Part shown: positions 54,576-64,000 of the stretch, piece by piece | How positions within the stretch are numbered: position 1 is the first letter of the stretch | How the letters are laid out: every line of letters starts with the position of its first letter | Source of the DNA: Clostridium uliginosum | Lineage (GTDB): Bacteria > Bacillota > Clostridia > Clostridiales > Clostridiaceae | Reading direction: 5' to 3' | Assembly: GCF_900112485.1 (NCBI RefSeq) | Contig: NZ_FOMG01000002.1 | Coordinates: forward strand, 62,001-126,000 | DNA: 64,000 nucleotides | The notes under the pieces: model-generated | The model's database searches: none | What the model saw: only the letters and a program-made list of their open reading frames with translations | What the model was told of the DNA's origin: nothing | Position numbers and translations under genes: made by a program

Positions 54576-55202
54576 TTAAACTTCTATTTCTTCTTTTAAT
54601 TTTTCAAACATCTTTTGACCAATTCCTTCTATGTTTTTTAAGTCCTCTATAGAATTAAATCCTCCCTTAATTTGCCTATAATCAATTATCTTTTGTGCTT
54701 TTGCATCACCTATTCCATTTAGTTTTTTCAACTCTTCTAATTGTGCAGAATTTATATTTATTTTTCCACTGTTATTTGTTAAATTTCCTTTCACTTGTGG
54801 ACAATTTATTGCAGTAACCACATCATTTTTATTACTTATATATATTAATTCATGATTTCGAAGTTTTTTAGCTCTATTAATGTTAGAAAGCTCAGCATTT
54901 CCTGTAAGCCCTCCAGCCTTTTCTATAAGATCTTTAATAATAGAATCTTCTTCTAATTCATATACATCTGGCTTGTTTACTTCTCCTTTTATCTCTACTA
55001 CTATTGATTTCTTTTTTAATGTAACTTGTTTTTCTTTAATGTCTTCCATGTTATTTTGCGGTATATTTTCTTCCACAAAAATTTGTTTATCATTATTCTT
55101 TTTTAATTCCTTAAATCCACCTTTAAAATATGTAAATGTAGATATTATTAGAAATATTACTAATATTGAAATTATACCTATCTTCTTTTTTTCTTTAAGC
55201 AC
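54576..55202 (-). CDS. comEA: ComEA-type DNA-binding helix-hairpin-helix protein
   Basis: About 208 residues from the GTG at 55202, chosen because AAAGGAGGGG lies just upstream; the longer frame has no RBS. One membrane anchor (IGIISILVIFLIISTFTYF), an SLBB domain (VVEIKGEVNKPDVYEL), and a C-terminal pair of helix-hairpin-helix motifs (ININSAQLEELKKLNGIGDA, FNSIEDLKNIEGIGQKMFEK). Binds incoming DNA at the cell surface in competence; in clostridia its role is untested. Confidence 0.88.
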   Translation of the reverse strand: MLKEKKKIGIISILVIFLIISTFTYFKGGFKELKKNNDKQIFVEENIPQNNMEDIKEKQVTLKKKSIVVEIKGEVNKPDVYELEEDSIIKDLIEKAGGLTGNAELSNINRAKKLRNHELIYISNKNDVVTAINCPQVKGNLTNNSGKININSAQLEELKKLNGIGDAKAQKIIDYRQIKGGFNSIEDLKNIEGIGQKMFEKLKEEIEV

Positions 55203-55391
55203 AGCATATTCCCCTCCTTTATATATTACATATACAAAATTTCTTTTCAAATGTCTTATATCAAAATTATTGACATAATATATTACCAATATGCTATTAA
55301 ATATCTTTTTATAATATTTTTATAGCACAATAATCTTTTTTTTGGTAAAATTGAAATAATAAAAAATATGTAATACATTATGGAGAATATT

Positions 55392-56642
55392 ATGAAAAAC
55401 ATTTTTAAAATATTTAGTGCGCTTTTTTTATGTTTAGTTTTATTTCCGTCTATTAGTGCTAAAGCATTAACAGATCCACCTCAAATAAATGCTGAAGGAT
55501 CTGTTTTAATGGATGCGTCCACTGGTAAGATCTTATACAGTAAAAATGGTGATAAGGTATTAGAACCAGCCTCAACAACTAAAGTTATGACTGCAATAAT
55601 AGCTTTAGAAAAATGTAAACTAGATGATGAGGTTACAATAGAAAAAGATTTTACACAAGTTGATGGTACAACTATAGGACTTTTAAAAGGCGATGTAGTA
55701 ACTGTACATGATTTATTACTAGGACTTCTCTTAGAATCAGGAAATGATGCTGCTGAAGCTTTAGCCTATCATATTTCTTCTTCTCTTGAGGATTTTGCAA
55801 TACTTATGAATGATAAAGCAAAAGAACTTGGCGCTTTACATACAAATTTTAAAAATCCTAGTGGATTACCTGATCCTGAACATGTAACTACTGCTAATGA
55901 TTTAGCATTAATAATGAGAGAAGCTATAAAAAATAAAGATTACATTGATATTTCTAATGTAAAATCTTATGAAATTATACCTAAAAATGATTCTTCTAAA
56001 AAAATTTGGCTTAATAATAAAAATTATATGATAAACCAGGTATCAAAGTATTATTGTCCTTATGCAATCTCAGGAAAAAATGGATATACTACTAAATCTA
56101 ATCATACATATACAGCCGCAGCACAAAAAAATGGACATGTATTAGTTGCTTCTTTTCTTAATGCATTAGATAAAAATCAAAATTTTCAAGATATGAAAAC
56201 TGTTTTTAACTATGGATTTGATAATTTTGTTTTTGTAAATCTATACAAAGAAGGTCAGCAAGTAGATACATATAAAATAAATGATGATCTTACAATTCCT
56301 CTTCTTGCTACAAAAGACATAGATTATGTTATTCCAAAGGATGAAACAGAAAATGCAACTACATTTCTTAAGGTCGATGAAAAAGATCTCGATAAAGCTT
56401 CTTTTAATACGGGAGATGTGATTTTAAAAGGAACTCTATATTTAAATAATGAAGAATTTTGTTCTATGGATTTAGCTTCTGGTGTTTCAAAAGAATCTAG
56501 TCTTAAAGCAAACATAATTTCTCTTAGTAATAAATATAACTTAAAATTAATTATAACTACTACTGCATTAATTATAGGTGCATTAAGTTTATTACGTTAC
56601 TTTACAAAAAAGAAAAGAAAAAGGAAAAAAAGTAAACATTAG
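55392..56642 (+). CDS. D-alanyl-D-alanine carboxypeptidase (PBP5/DacF type)
   Basis: 416 residues. Signal peptide (FKIFSALFLCLVLFPSISAKA); serine motif STTK in LEPASTTKVMTA, SGN in LESGNDAAEA, KNG in SGKNGYTTKS; C-terminal PBP5-like beta domain, then a final membrane helix (LIITTTALIIGALSLL) and a Lys/Arg tail. Trims the terminal D-Ala of peptidoglycan stem peptides. The ATG at 55392 is preferred (GGAG 6 bases upstream); the ATG at 55380 overlaps that site. A family 2 element separates it from its terminator. Confidence 0.9.
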   Translation: MKNIFKIFSALFLCLVLFPSISAKALTDPPQINAEGSVLMDASTGKILYSKNGDKVLEPASTTKVMTAIIALEKCKLDDEVTIEKDFTQVDGTTIGLLKGDVVTVHDLLLGLLLESGNDAAEALAYHISSSLEDFAILMNDKAKELGALHTNFKNPSGLPDPEHVTTANDLALIMREAIKNKDYIDISNVKSYEIIPKNDSSKKIWLNNKNYMINQVSKYYCPYAISGKNGYTTKSNHTYTAAAQKNGHVLVASFLNALDKNQNFQDMKTVFNYGFDNFVFVNLYKEGQQVDTYKINDDLTIPLLATKDIDYVIPKDETENATTFLKVDEKDLDKASFNTGDVILKGTLYLNNEEFCSMDLASGVSKESSLKANIISLSNKYNLKLIITTTALIIGALSLLRYFTKKKRKRKKSKH

Positions 56643-56660
56643 TTTTAGTTCAAAAAATTA

Positions 56661-56895
56661 GGCTATGTTTTAGAATAGTGTTGATATTGTCACATTAATT
56701 GCTTGTCCGAAGCTTGTCTTTGGAGCAAGCTGGAATTGGACAATACTCATTTAGATGTTCTTAAGTGAGAGTCAAAATTTTATATTTTGTTGCTCGAACT
56801 TACTCAGTGAATGAATATGAGTCGAGTTTCCTATATTAATTCTTTAGCCCACTGAACAATATGTAACAATATCAACACGGTTTTAAAACATAGCC
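56661..56895. mobile_element. MITE-like element, family 2 (235 bp)
   Basis: Same ends as 46597-46879 with an internal deletion near the left end. Perfect 8-bp target duplication AAAAATTA at 56653-56660 and 56896-56903. Inserted 18 bases after the carboxypeptidase stop codon. Confidence 0.85.
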
Positions 56896-56971
56896 AAAAA
56901 TTAAAGATATTGTGTCTGATGAATGAAATAAGGCATTGTAAAAAAACTAAAAATAAGAACTTTAGATATAT

Positions 56972-57032
56972 AATGGAACCTATATGATAGACACTTATAA
57001 AAAGAGTCTATTTATATAGGTTCCATTTTTTA
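56972..57032 (+). terminator. Terminator of the carboxypeptidase gene
   Basis: AATGGAACCTATAT pairs with ATATAGGTTCCATT, inner AGAC/GTCT, T-tract TTTTTT. Now 330 bases from the stop codon. Confidence 0.75.
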
Positions 57033-57038
57033 ATATAC

Positions 57039-57112
57039 TAAGGCACATTCAAAAAAATAATAGACCAGTAAGCTCGTCTATTTGGCCTATTATTTTATTT
57101 CATGTGCCTAAA
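57039..57112. repeat. Family 1 element, short copy (74 bp)
   Basis: TAAGGCACATTCAAAAAAAT to TTTATTTCATGTGCCTAA. Its right end supplies the stop codon of the rluA-family gene. Confidence 0.7.
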
Positions 57113-58013
57113 GTCTTTTTATCTTCTCTAATAATTCTTTTATATCTTCTGGTAAATCTGCTCTTAATGAAAGCATTTCACCACATCTTGGAGAGTTAAA
57201 ATCTAATCCATAAGCGTGAAGAGCTTGTCGTTTTATTAAATCTTCCTCCTCTTCTCCATGTCCATATAAAGTATCACCATAAATAGGATAACCTAAGTGA
57301 CTTAAATGTACTCTTATTTGATGAGTTCTTCCTGTTTCTAAAAGGCACTCTACTAAATCTCCATGTTCAAAACTTTTAATCACTTTATAATGTGTTATAC
57401 TTCTTTGTCCTCTTTCATCTACAACTCGCACATTCCCATACTCTAACCCTTCTGGTTTATAGATAGGCAAATCAATAGTCCCTTCTTTTTCTTTTAAATT
57501 TCCATGAACTACTGCTAAATATCTTTTTTGTAATTTCTCTTTCATATCCTTAGATAGTGTTCCATGTGAAAATTGATTTTTAGCTATTATAATAAGTCCT
57601 GATGTATTCATATCTAGTCTAGAAACCAACCTAACTATACACTTTTGATTAGTTTCTTGAAAATAATTTAATATTCCATTAGCTAGGGTTCCACTTCTAT
57701 GATTTTTAGTTGGGTGGACTATCATAAATGGTTTTTTATTAATAACTAAAATATCTTCATCTTCATAAACAATGTCTAAATCCATTTTTTCTGGAATTAT
57801 ATCTTGACCTTCATCCTTATCTAAATCGATCTTTATAACATCTCCAGTTTTAACCATATAATTCATTCTCACTACTTGATTATTAACAAATATTCTTTGA
57901 TCTTTTGATGCACTCCTTATTAATCTTGTAGATAATTCAAGTTTTGCTTTTAGGTACTCTCTTATTTTAATTTTATCTTCCACATCTTTAACTTGTTCTT
58001 GTAAAATGCTCAT
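57108..58013 (-). CDS. RluA/RluD family pseudouridine synthase
   Basis: 301 residues: N-terminal S4 RNA-binding domain (YLKAKLELSTRLIRSASKDQ), catalytic motif RLVSRLDMNTSGLIIIAKN with the Asp nucleophile, and RTHQIRVHLSHLGYPIYGD near the C-terminus. Isomerises uridine in rRNA (or tRNA); exact target not clear from sequence. RBS AAGGGGGAAAC. The TAG stop lies within the terminal repeat of a family 1 element, so the last residue or two may differ from relatives. Confidence 0.9.
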   Translation of the reverse strand: MSILQEQVKDVEDKIKIREYLKAKLELSTRLIRSASKDQRIFVNNQVVRMNYMVKTGDVIKIDLDKDEGQDIIPEKMDLDIVYEDEDILVINKKPFMIVHPTKNHRSGTLANGILNYFQETNQKCIVRLVSRLDMNTSGLIIIAKNQFSHGTLSKDMKEKLQKRYLAVVHGNLKEKEGTIDLPIYKPEGLEYGNVRVVDERGQRSITHYKVIKSFEHGDLVECLLETGRTHQIRVHLSHLGYPIYGDTLYGHGEEEEDLIKRQALHAYGLDFNSPRCGEMLSLRADLPEDIKELLEKIKRL

Positions 58014-58040
58014 TTACCAAAGTTTCCCCCTTACAACATT

Positions 58041-58115
58041 ATAGGCATTGTAAAATAAATAACTAGTCAGTATTTTTCTATATGTTGAGTTAATTATTTT
58101 CCTTCAAATGTCTAA
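58041..58115. repeat. Family 1 element, diverged short copy
   Basis: ATAGGCATTGTAAAATAAAT to TTCAAATGTCTAA. Ends 2 bases from the LCP stop codon. Confidence 0.55.
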
Positions 58116-58117
58116 AT

Positions 58118-59401
58118 CTACTCTCCAAAATTTTTAAAGTCTTTACCTAAGATTATGACTATATCATAATCTTTATATTCTGCTTTTTCAGGCTTTTCTT
58201 CATGCTTCTCTACATTAAGATCTTCTGTAAGCATTTTTATAATAACTTCATTGTTAGATAATATTACACTATCATCCCTTATTTCAATATTACCAGTGTC
58301 AATTCTTCTATATCCAAGATTATTTAATTGTTGCTTTAATCCAGCTGCTAAACCATTAATCTTAGTTGCATTTAATATTTTTACCGTAATATCTTTCTTA
58401 GATAAATCTTCTGTACTTCCTCCAGATGATGATAATGAAGTTATTAAATCTTTATTAGAGTTTTTATCAAATACTAAAAAAGATTCACCATTTATAGTCT
58501 TTGGAACTCCTTGAGCAGTTTTCATAGTCATATTTTTACTATTTATTCTCATAAACTTAAGTCCATAAGATATAACTCTGCTACCAGGCATATTAGTTTC
58601 TATATTATCTCCTAAAGCTTTAATTATACTAGGAATTTTAAATAAAATAGTTGGACTTGTACATTTATCTACTACTTTTGAAATAAATTTTTGTTGATTT
58701 TCTATTCTATCCAAATCTCCATTAGCAAGTCCAGATCCATCATTATTTTTTCTCCATCTAAAAAATTCTTCAGCTTTTTTTCCATCTAATTTAACAGTTT
58801 CCCCTGCTTTAAAATTAATGTGAAGATTTTGTCCTTCATCATCATATATCATATTTCTTTCTATATTCATATTAATGCCTCCAATAGAATCAATAAATTC
58901 TCTAAAAGCATTATAATCTATCTTAACAATATAATTTACATTTATACTGAGTAATTTCTCTACTTCTGTTTTTATTCTTTGCTCTTTCCCAATTGCATAA
59001 GCTGCATTTATCTTAAAATTTTTACCATTTACTTCTATTAAAGTGTCTCTTGGAATTGATACTATCTGCATTTTTTTATTATCAGGATTATAATTTAAGA
59101 CCATTATTGTATCGGTTCTTTTAATAGCAGTGTTTTCAACTTGTGTTGGATCTCCAATATCCATACCAAGCAACAGAATATTTATAGGTTTATTATAGGA
59201 CACATTTGTAGCTTTAATCATATCATTATTATTTATCTTTCCTAAAAATAAAAATGCAGATCCAACTGAAACTATTATAAATGTTATTACTAATGCTACT
59301 AATGCTAAAACTGCATTTTCAATTAAAGTCTTAGAATTGATTTTTTTCATATTAAACTTTTTCCATATTTTTCTATTCTTATTTAACCCACTTCTCCCCA
59401 T
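58118..59401 (-). CDS. LytR-CpsA-Psr (LCP) family protein
   Basis: About 427 residues: basic cytoplasmic tail, one membrane anchor (AVLALVALVITFIIVSVGSA), LCP domain with LLLGMDIGDP, RTDTIMVLNYNPDNKKMQIV, SIPRDTLIEVNG and FFRWRKN, and a C-terminal LytR_C-like domain (VKILNATKINGLAAGLKQQL). Ligates teichoic acid-like or other polymers to peptidoglycan. The ATG at 59401 is chosen (AGAGGTGAC 5 bases upstream). Confidence 0.9.
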   Translation of the reverse strand: MGRSGLNKNRKIWKKFNMKKINSKTLIENAVLALVALVITFIIVSVGSAFLFLGKINNNDMIKATNVSYNKPINILLLGMDIGDPTQVENTAIKRTDTIMVLNYNPDNKKMQIVSIPRDTLIEVNGKNFKINAAYAIGKEQRIKTEVEKLLSINVNYIVKIDYNAFREFIDSIGGINMNIERNMIYDDEGQNLHINFKAGETVKLDGKKAEEFFRWRKNNDGSGLANGDLDRIENQQKFISKVVDKCTSPTILFKIPSIIKALGDNIETNMPGSRVISYGLKFMRINSKNMTMKTAQGVPKTINGESFLVFDKNSNKDLITSLSSSGGSTEDLSKKDITVKILNATKINGLAAGLKQQLNNLGYRRIDTGNIEIRDDSVILSNNEVIIKMLTEDLNVEKHEEKPEKAEYKDYDIVIILGKDFKNFGE

Positions 59402-59515
59402 TTTTGTCACCTCTCATAGCAAAAAAATTATTAAATGGCTAAATTTATTTAATAATAATCCTTATTTATAAATAAAAAAGTATTCTTATTTTTTTGAATA
59501 TTTTTAAAAAAATAA

Positions 59516-60079
59516 TTACTTAATTAAAAAGTAATTTCTAGCTTTAATCGTATTTAAATCAATTAATAGCCCTCTATTTAATAAATCCTTAATACTTTCA
59601 GACAAACCATAAAAAACACCCTTATCTAAATTTTCAAATGTAAGTTCTCTTATATGCTCAACACCATCAAAATTTCTATTAGGCTCTATCATATCAGCTA
59701 TATATATTATCTTTGTTAAAACAGACATATTTTCTTTGCCTGTCGTATGCCATCTTATAGCATCTAAAATTTGTTCATCTTCAATTTTTAGTTTATCCTT
59801 TGCTTCTATTGGTGCAATTACACTATGCCAAAGGGTAGAATTATTACTTTCAATTTCTGATAATACAATATTATTTTCTTTTATTAAGTTTTTCATTTCT
59901 TCTTCAGGTAAATTCTTAGCTACATCATGGGCAAGTGCTGCAATTTCTGCTTTTTCTTCAGAAATTCCATTTAATTTAGCTAAGGCTTTTGCAGTTTCTA
60001 CAACGCCTAAAACATGCTTATATCTATTTGGTTTTAAGTTTAACTTAAGATATTTATTTATTTCTTCTATAGATAACAA
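59516..60079 (-). CDS. yqeK: YqeK-type HD hydrolase
   Basis: 187 residues with HD metal motifs: KRYKHVLGVVE-type His (RYKHVLGV), AALAHDVAKNLP, LWHSVIAPIEAK, RWHTTGKENM. YqeK proteins cleave diadenosine tetraphosphate (Ap4A) symmetrically. Starts with TTG behind RBS GGGGGAG, 3 bases after nadD, the usual nadD-yqeK pair. Confidence 0.9.
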   Translation of the reverse strand: MLSIEEINKYLKLNLKPNRYKHVLGVVETAKALAKLNGISEEKAEIAALAHDVAKNLPEEEMKNLIKENNIVLSEIESNNSTLWHSVIAPIEAKDKLKIEDEQILDAIRWHTTGKENMSVLTKIIYIADMIEPNRNFDGVEHIRELTFENLDKGVFYGLSESIKDLLNRGLLIDLNTIKARNYFLIK

Positions 60080-60082
60080 AAA

Positions 60083-60685
60083 CTACTCCCCCTTATATAA
60101 TCCCTTTTTCTCAATAAAATCTATAATAGTTTTGGGCATAAAAAAGTCTACTCTCTCTTTGTTCTGTATTCTTTTTCTTATATCCGTTGAAGATATTTCA
60201 AGTTCTTTTAAATCTAATATTGTTATATTTCCATTATACTTTTTTTCTATATTTTTTTTTTGATAAATTAAGTCCTCATTTCTAAAACCTCCTCTTGCAA
60301 AAACCACAAGAGAACATAATGAAAATATTTTAGAAACCTCTCTCCAATTTTCTATATCCATTAAACAATCTGCACCTGTAATAAAAAACAACTCTTTACC
60401 ATTATTCTTAAAATGCTCTAAAGTTTTATAGGTAAAACTAAGGCCCTTTTTTTCTATTTCATAATTTGAAATAGAAAATTCATCAAAGGGCTCTAAAGCT
60501 AGCTTTACCATTTCATACCTTAAAGAAGCATCCGTAACCCCCTTACCATTTTTATGGGGTGGACTTCCTGCTGGCATAAATATTACTTCATCTAAATTTA
60601 ATTGTTTTTTAGCCTCATAAGCTATATACAAATGTGCATAATGAATTGGATCAAAGGTTCCTCCTATTATGCCATACCTTTTCAT
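60083..60685 (-). CDS. nadD: Nicotinate-nucleotide adenylyltransferase
   Basis: 200 residues. Nucleotidyltransferase motifs GGTFDPIHYAHL near the N-terminus and EISSTDIRKRI near the C-terminus, plus FMPAGSPPHK and FITGADCLMDI. Makes NaAD in NAD synthesis. No clear RBS; the start is 3 bases after yhbY, implying translational coupling. Confidence 0.93.
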   Translation of the reverse strand: MKRYGIIGGTFDPIHYAHLYIAYEAKKQLNLDEVIFMPAGSPPHKNGKGVTDASLRYEMVKLALEPFDEFSISNYEIEKKGLSFTYKTLEHFKNNGKELFFITGADCLMDIENWREVSKIFSLCSLVVFARGGFRNEDLIYQKKNIEKKYNGNITILDLKELEISSTDIRKRIQNKERVDFFMPKTIIDFIEKKGLYKGE

Positions 60686-60688
60686 ATT

Positions 60689-60985
60689 CTACTTAGTAGG
60701 TAATTCTATTTTTGGTTTTTTTGAGGACTTTTTATATAAAACCATCTTATTTCCTATTGCTTGAACTCCTTCAGCTCTAACTGCTTTACATATTTGGTCT
60801 GAAGTTTCTCTTGTATCTAAGCCACTATTTTCTAATACTTTTATTTTTATTAATTCTCTAACTTCTAATGCTTGTGACACTTGTTTTATAAAGTTTTCTT
60901 CTATTCCATTTTTACCAACTTGAAAAATAGGACTTATGTCATTAGCTAATCCTCTTAAATATGCTCTTTGTTTTCCTGTTAACAT
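60689..60985 (-). CDS. yhbY: YhbY/CRS1-CRM RNA-binding protein
   Basis: 98 residues: LTGKQRAYLRGLANDISPIF, VGKNGIEENFI (the GxxG loop), RELIKIKVLENS and IGNKMVLYK. Single CRM domain that binds the pre-50S ribosome. The ATG at 60985 is chosen for its strong RBS (AAAGGAGGAAAAAT). Confidence 0.9.
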   Translation of the reverse strand: MLTGKQRAYLRGLANDISPIFQVGKNGIEENFIKQVSQALEVRELIKIKVLENSGLDTRETSDQICKAVRAEGVQAIGNKMVLYKKSSKKPKIELPTK

Positions 60986-61109
60986 ATATTTTTCCTCCTT
61001 TAAATTACATAGCATAGTTTTAAACTTATAAACTTATCTTTTTATTAAAAAGTATATATAGTCAAAGCTATGTAATCTATCCATTCATTTATTTTATTGT
61101 AATTTATCC

Positions 61110-62438
<1,329 letters not shown>

Positions 62439-62520
62439 CTAAGCAAAACTCTACCTTGTTATTTTGTTTTATTTCTTAGTATTCCATTTGAATTTATACT
62501 TTATTATAACATATTAAAAT

Positions 62521-62675
62521 TTTATCCGATTAACAGTCCAATATGCAATGTATATTTTGTGTTAGAGAACGAGAGAAGCTTAGTTGATAGTTGTACTATC
62601 AATGGATTGCATGGATAAAGTATGGTGTGAAATAGACTAGCATATTGACTAGTTAATTTTTTGGATATGCCTAAA
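62521..62675. repeat. Family 1 element, diverged copy
   Basis: Right end reads GACTAGTTAATTTTTTGGAT then ATGCCTAA; the interior matches the full-length copies in layout. The left end is unclear. Confidence 0.55.
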
Positions 62676-62687
62676 CACATATAACTT

Positions 62688-62716
62688 AAAAAGCACCCTT
62701 TAAAAAAGGGTGCTTT
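62688..62716 (-). terminator. Terminator of the rplU-prp-rpmA operon
   Basis: AAAGCACCCTTT pairs with AAAGGGTGCTTT. Confidence 0.8.
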
Positions 62717-62727
62717 ATCAAAAATAA

Positions 62728-63027
62728 TTATTCAGCTATTGCTTCAACATCAACTGGGTAAACACTAGCTTTTTTCTTATCTTTACCCATTCTTTCAAAT
62801 CTAACTATTCCGTCGATCTTTGCGAATAAAGTATCGTCTTTACCTCTTCCAACATTTTCACCTGGGTGGATTTTAGTTCCTCTTTGTCTATAAAGAATGT
62901 TTCCAGCAAGAACAAATTCTCCATCAGCAGATTTAGCTCCTAATCTTTGTCCTGCAGAGTCTCTACCATTCTTAGAACTACCTACTCCTTTTTTATGAGC
63001 GAATAATTGAAGGTTCATAATTAACAT
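62728..63027 (-). CDS. rpmA: 50S ribosomal protein L27
   Basis: 99 residues: [40 protein letters not shown]. The N-terminus [14 protein letters not shown] carries the extra segment of Firmicute L27 that is cut by Prp after LFA or a nearby residue, exposing the peptidyl-transferase tail. RBS GAGGAGGTG. Confidence 0.96.
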   Translation of the reverse strand: MLIMNLQLFAHKKGVGSSKNGRDSAGQRLGAKSADGEFVLAGNILYRQRGTKIHPGENVGRGKDDTLFAKIDGIVRFERMGKDKKKASVYPVDVEAIAE

Positions 63028-63031
63028 GTGA

Positions 63032-63421
63032 CTACACCTCCTCTTTTAATAAAGTTATATATTCTTTACGTTTCTTACTTCCAAAGCTTTCATCTAAACT
63101 TAAAATTACACTTTCTAAGCTCTTTTCAAAAGTTTGTAGTAAAACTTGTGACTGTACTATTTCTTCTTCGTTAAAATCATTAAGATCTAACTTTAAGTAT
63201 CCATCATCATTGATTTCATATGTTGAATTAAGTTTTAATACCTCATCCAATCCAATAATTACACTTTGTGATAAAACTGAAACAGAATTACATATCATAT
63301 CAAAGGTCTCACCAACTAAAGAAACATCATTTCTAAAATCTCTATCAGCCGATAATGCATGATTATTGATTATAAATCCAATAATATTACTATTACTATA
63401 ATTAATTTTAACATTAATCAT
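63032..63421 (-). CDS. prp: Ribosomal-processing cysteine protease Prp
   Basis: 129 residues between L21 and L27, the fixed position of Prp. Catalytic Cys in [12 protein letters not shown] matches IVCAAVS. The catalytic His appears as NNHALS instead of the usual GHA, and 23 positions separate His and Cys where family members normally have about 12, so the flexible loop is enlarged. It should cleave the L27 leader. No clear RBS: translation is probably coupled to rplU (stop 4 bases upstream). Confidence 0.82.
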   Translation of the reverse strand: MINVKINYSNSNIIGFIINNHALSADRDFRNDVSLVGETFDMICNSVSVLSQSVIIGLDEVLKLNSTYEINDDGYLKLDLNDFNEEEIVQSQVLLQTFEKSLESVILSLDESFGSKKRKEYITLLKEEV

Positions 63422-63425
63422 AATA

Positions 63426-63737
63426 TTAAGCTTCTATCTTTTCAACTACTAACTTAGTATATGGTTGTCTGTGTCCATTTTTTCTTCTATAGTCTTTTTT
63501 AGACTTATATTTGAAAACAATAACCTTCTTTTGCTTACCTTGAGCGGCAACCTTAGCTATAACCTTAGCTCCTTCAACAACTGGTGCGCCTACTTTTATA
63601 GTTTCACCATTTGCTACAGCTAAAACTTCTGTTAATTCAACTGTTGAGTCAACCTCAGCGTTAAGCTTTTCAACGTATAATACGTCTCCTTCTTGAACTC
63701 TGTATTGCTTTCCTCCTGTTGCTATTACTGCGTACAT
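63426..63737 (-). CDS. rplU: 50S ribosomal protein L21
   Basis: 103 residues: [20 protein letters not shown] at the start and [20 protein letters not shown] then [11 protein letters not shown] at the end, all typical. First gene of the L21-Prp-L27 operon with RBS GAGGAGGTG. A structured leader upstream fits L21 autoregulation. Confidence 0.96.
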   Translation of the reverse strand: MYAVIATGGKQYRVQEGDVLYVEKLNAEVDSTVELTEVLAVANGETIKVGAPVVEGAKVIAKVAAQGKQKKVIVFKYKSKKDYRRKNGHRQPYTKLVVEKIEA

Positions 63738-63822
63738 TAAAACACCTCCTCATAACGGTCTCGCCACTTTCGGTACAAAGTTTAATCTTTGTTTATAAAA
63801 AACCTTATGTGAGCGGTCTACA
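63738..63822 (-). ncRNA. L21 leader (5' UTR regulatory RNA)
   Basis: Minus-strand leader has GTAGACCGCTCACATAAGG and ends with CGAAAGTGGCGAGACCGTTA, the conserved parts of the Firmicute L21 leader, thought to bind L21 for feedback control. Confidence 0.75.
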
Positions 63823-63828
63823 AAAGCC

Positions 63829-63857
63829 ATTCTACCATAATCAACTTTCTTTGTAAA
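63829..63857 (-). promoter_or_regulatory. Promoter of the L21 operon
   Basis: Minus strand TTTACA (63852-63857), 17-base spacer, TAGAAT (63829-63834). Confidence 0.65.
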
Positions 63858-63897
63858 GTAATTTACACCAGAATGCCTATATTAATTGTTATTGTTA

Positions 63898-64000
63898 TTA
63901 AAATTTCTCTATAGCGATTACTTTATGTCTTGCAACATTATCTTTCTGACTTTGAAATATTAATGGTTCAACCTTAAATCCTTCAATATTATCTACATAA
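63898..64000 (-). CDS. C-terminal end of an upstream protein, possibly ribonuclease G/E
   Basis: 34 codons visible: VDNIEGFKVEPLIFQSQKDN then VARHKVIAIEKF and TAA. In many clostridia the gene before rplU encodes ribonuclease G/E or a radical-SAM-linked protein; position supports this but the fragment is too short to prove it. Confidence 0.45.
   Translation of the reverse strand, partial: YVDNIEGFKVEPLIFQSQKDNVARHKVIAIEKF

Overview
The window is low-G+C, strongly strand-biased (nearly all genes on the minus strand) and carries hallmarks of Clostridium sensu stricto: an [FeFe] hydrogenase, anaerobic sulfite reductase asrABC, a hybrid cluster protein, clostridial ribosome binding sites, and a tmRNA whose tag ends AEDNFALAA. 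The species cannot be fixed from sequence alone; a saccharolytic or solventogenic Clostridium is the best guess.

Layout. 1-8.6 kb: start of a xylulokinase, a MarR-controlled heterodimeric ABC exporter, a zinc phospholipase C-like protein, small unknown proteins and a polysaccharide deacetylase. 8.6-16.3 kb: one operon of three dynamin-like GTPases (623, 572 and 1184 residues) with a small His/Asn/Tyr-rich repeat protein. 16.3-19.7 kb: gene remnants, then two nitroreductases, a pirin and a single-cysteine HxlR regulator. 20.16-20.51 kb: ssrA (tmRNA). To the left of its 3' end lie three degenerate copies of that end and two fragments that look like serine recombinase C-termini, so the 0.6-20 kb stretch reads as old, decayed ssrA-adjacent islands, one of which may have brought the dynamin operon. 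20.9-38.2 kb: a ferredoxin-type protein, initiator tRNA-Met, a GntR-ABC operon, [FeFe] hydrogenase, a Met/Asn-rich repeat protein, a metallo-beta-lactamase fold protein, a soluble chemoreceptor, two paralogous membrane alpha/beta hydrolases, an SDR oxidoreductase and a regulator that seems to fuse an inactive tyrosine-recombinase fold to a GntR/FadR regulator.

38.6-48.5 kb is a redox and nitrosative-stress region: cupin, two Crp/Fnr regulators, hcp, asrABC, a DUF1858 protein, a DUF438-hemerythrin protein and an HD-domain gene broken by one stop codon. Six promoters here each carry a 5-N4-5 inverted repeat whose centre lies exactly 29.5 bases upstream of the first base of the proposed -10 hexamer (a -41.5 class II activator position), which suggests one coordinated regulon.

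49-64 kb is conserved core: kup, rlmD, comEA, a D,D-carboxypeptidase, an RluA-family pseudouridine synthase, LCP protein, yqeK, nadD, yhbY, obg, and the L21-Prp-L27 operon behind an L21 leader.

Two families of small inverted-repeat (MITE-like) elements are scattered through the right two thirds. Family 1 (about eight copies, TTAGGCAC-type ends) usually sits 0-13 bases after a stop codon; family 2 (two copies, GGCTATGTTTTA ends) has perfect 8-bp target duplications.
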